This document shows positions 5,466-6,617 of a stretch of DNA of 6,617 bases, piece after piece. This stretch comes from Campylobacteraceae bacterium. GTDB taxonomy: Bacteria > Campylobacterota > Campylobacteria > Campylobacterales > Sulfurospirillaceae. The notes below the pieces were generated by a model, which saw only the letters and a program-made list of their open reading frames with translations, did not search any database and was not told the DNA's origin. Made by a program: the position numbers and the translations under genes. Each line of letters starts with the position of its first letter. Positions within the stretch are counted from its first letter, which is position 1. Location of the stretch: positions 1-6,617 of the forward strand of contig JALVAU010000371.1 of the NCBI GenBank assembly GCA_027011025.1, in the 5' to 3' direction.

Positions 5466-6617
5466 GAGAGTATCTCCTGCAATGTTGATAAAATTTCCTC
5501 TTTTAAAATCATCCTCTTATCAAGACTTTTTCTCTCTATCAATTCAACTTTACCATCTTTAAGACCTTTTCCAACTACTAGAGCATAAGGAAAGCCTAAG
5601 AGTTCAAAATCTTTTATCTTAAAACCAAATCTCTCTTTTCTATCATCTAAAAGTACTTTTTTAGCATCTAATTTCTCATATAAATCTTCGGCGAATTTAA
5701 GTTGCTCTTCATCTTTAACATTTGATACAATTATATCTAAAAGATATGGGGATGTCTGTTTGTTCCAAATACATCCTTTTTCATCATGACTAGCTTCAAC
5801 CATCACTGCAACTAAGCGACTGACACCTATGCCGTAGCATCCCATAAAAAAAGGTTGAGATTTTCCATTTTTATCTAAAAATTTTGCTTCCATCGCAGAG
5901 GCATACTTCTGTCCTAGTTGAAAAATATGACCAACCTCTATACCTTTTGTGATGCTAAGTTTGCCATTGCATTTTGGACAAACATCACCGGCATCTACTT
6001 GAACCAAATCTCTATATCTGCTATCTTTAAAATTAAACATGGAGACACCGACAAAATGGTAATTATCTTCATTTGCACCACAGATAAGGTTAGTCTCTTC
6101 TTTAAGTTCTTCATCTATATAAAATTCTACACCTTCAGGCAATCCGACAGGACCACAAAATCCCGGATTGAACCCTGCATTTCTTACCTCTTCTTCGCTA
6201 GCATCAACCAACTCCAAAGCTCCACAGGCATTTTGTGCTTTTGTCTCTTGAAGAGTGTCACAACCTCTTACAAAAAAAGATATGATTTTTTCTTCATCTT
6301 TATATATAGCTTTTTTTATGACAGATTTTATGGTGTAAAACTCATCAACTTTAAAAAATTCTGCTATGTGTCTAATGCTATCTTTTACAGGTGTCGGGGT
6401 GTAAAATTTTGCAAAATCAGCCTCCGGAGGTTCTATCTGAGAAGTTCTTTTTGTTCTTTTTGCTGCTTCTATGTTAGCTGCATATTTACAACTATCACAA
6501 ATGACTATATCATCTTCTCCATTATCCGCCAAAACCATAAACTCTTTACTCCCACTTCCGCCTATAGCTCCACTATCAGCGTCCACCACTCTAAACTCAA
6601 GTCCAAGCTGTGTCAAT
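5462..6617 (-). CDS. proS: Prolyl-tRNA synthetase, bacterial type (5' end missing)
   Basis: ProRS (EC 6.1.1.15) charges tRNA-Pro in the cytosol. About 385 C-terminal residues of a protein usually near 570 are present. The reading frame runs off the right edge, and the TTG at 6614-6616 is an internal leucine codon, not the start. Numbering from that codon, the catalytic core resumes with LGLEFRVVDADSGAIGGSGSKEF (4-26), then CDSCKYAANIEAA. The inserted YbaK-like editing domain (about 75-215) hydrolyses Ala-tRNA-Pro; it shows K97, the GPVGLP loop (155-160) and H187. Next come the VGHIFQLG block (228-235), motif 3 GCYGIGVSR (259-267), and the anticodon-binding domain (about 290-384). CPKCNGK (213-219) is a cysteine pair of the kind seen in this enzyme type. 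It is the most upstream gene visible, so the operon promoter lies outside the window. The TGA stop overlaps the next gene by 4 nt. Confidence 0.97.
   Translation of the reverse strand, partial: LTQLGLEFRVVDADSGAIGGSGSKEFMVLADNGEDDIVICDSCKYAANIEAAKRTKRTSQIEPPEADFAKFYTPTPVKDSIRHIAEFFKVDEFYTIKSVIKKAIYKDEEKIISFFVRGCDTLQETKAQNACGALELVDASEEEVRNAGFNPGFCGPVGLPEGVEFYIDEELKEETNLICGANEDNYHFVGVSMFNFKDSRYRDLVQVDAGDVCPKCNGKLSITKGIEVGHIFQLGQKYASAMEAKFLDKNGKSQPFFMGCYGIGVSRLVAVMVEASHDEKGCIWNKQTSPYLLDIIVSNVKDEEQLKFAEDLYEKLDAKKVLLDDRKERFGFKIKDFELLGFPYALVVGKGLKDGKVELIERKSLDKRMILKEEILSTLQEILS
5474..5478 (-). promoter_or_regulatory. Ribosome binding site supporting the TTG start of the FxsA-like gene
   Basis: The minus strand reads GCAGGAGATACTCTC then TTG. 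AGGAG is 8 nt from TTG, inside the end of proS. Together with the 4-nt TTGA overlap with the proS stop, it supports the non-ATG start. Confidence 0.65.

Noticed and set aside
6614..6616. TTG near the right edge as the proS start codon
   Set aside because: The following residues (LGLEFRVVDADSGAIGG) match the interior of the ProRS catalytic core, and the protein would lack about a third of its length. The gene continues beyond the window.

Overview
The window is AT-rich, tightly packed bacterial chromosome, most likely from a member of the Campylobacterota (Epsilonproteobacteria), perhaps a Sulfurimonas- or Sulfurovum-like organism. This rests on the base composition, the long (602-residue) menaquinone-type UbiD, and the order proS - fxsA-like - hemC - ubiD. 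I recall a similar order around proS/hemC/ubiD in Campylobacter, but I could not check it here.

Layout: seven genes run on the minus strand in transcription order from right to left. They are proS (3' two-thirds only, running off the right edge), an FxsA-family membrane protein gene, a periplasmic DsbA/DsbG-like thioredoxin-fold gene, hemC (porphobilinogen deaminase), ubiD (menaquinone-type decarboxylase), a CNNM/DUF21-CBS membrane protein gene and a MoaD/ThiS-like beta-grasp protein gene. The first five are coupled by overlaps or gaps of 0-2 nt (TTGA overlap proS/fxsA, about 47-77 nt overlap fxsA/dsb, 2 nt dsb/hemC, 0 nt hemC/ubiD). The last two follow after gaps of 48 and 20 nt. At the left edge the last 23 codons of a plus-strand gene converge on this operon. 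They encode a second MoaD-like sulfur carrier ending in Gly-Gly-Gly, followed at once by an intrinsic terminator whose stem is partly built from those glycine codons.

Functionally this is mostly housekeeping: tRNA charging (ProRS), tetrapyrrole synthesis (HemC), menaquinone synthesis (UbiD), envelope thiol-disulfide chemistry (Dsb-like) and probable divalent-cation handling (CNNM). HemC, UbiD and the Dsb-like protein could all serve a cytochrome- and quinone-based respiratory chain, but that link is inference. There is no IS element, CRISPR array, RNA gene or phage signature, and no gene-free stretch longer than about 50 nt.

I do not see a previously undescribed system. The most unusual point is the tail-to-tail pair of ubiquitin-like sulfur-carrier genes. 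One has the canonical C-terminal glycines. The other has a PPGTPG segment followed by a 13-residue tail and no terminal Gly-Gly. Smaller curiosities are a perfect 15-bp palindrome just after ubiD, non-ATG starts (GTG, TTG), and an ambiguous ATGATGATG start for the Dsb-like gene.
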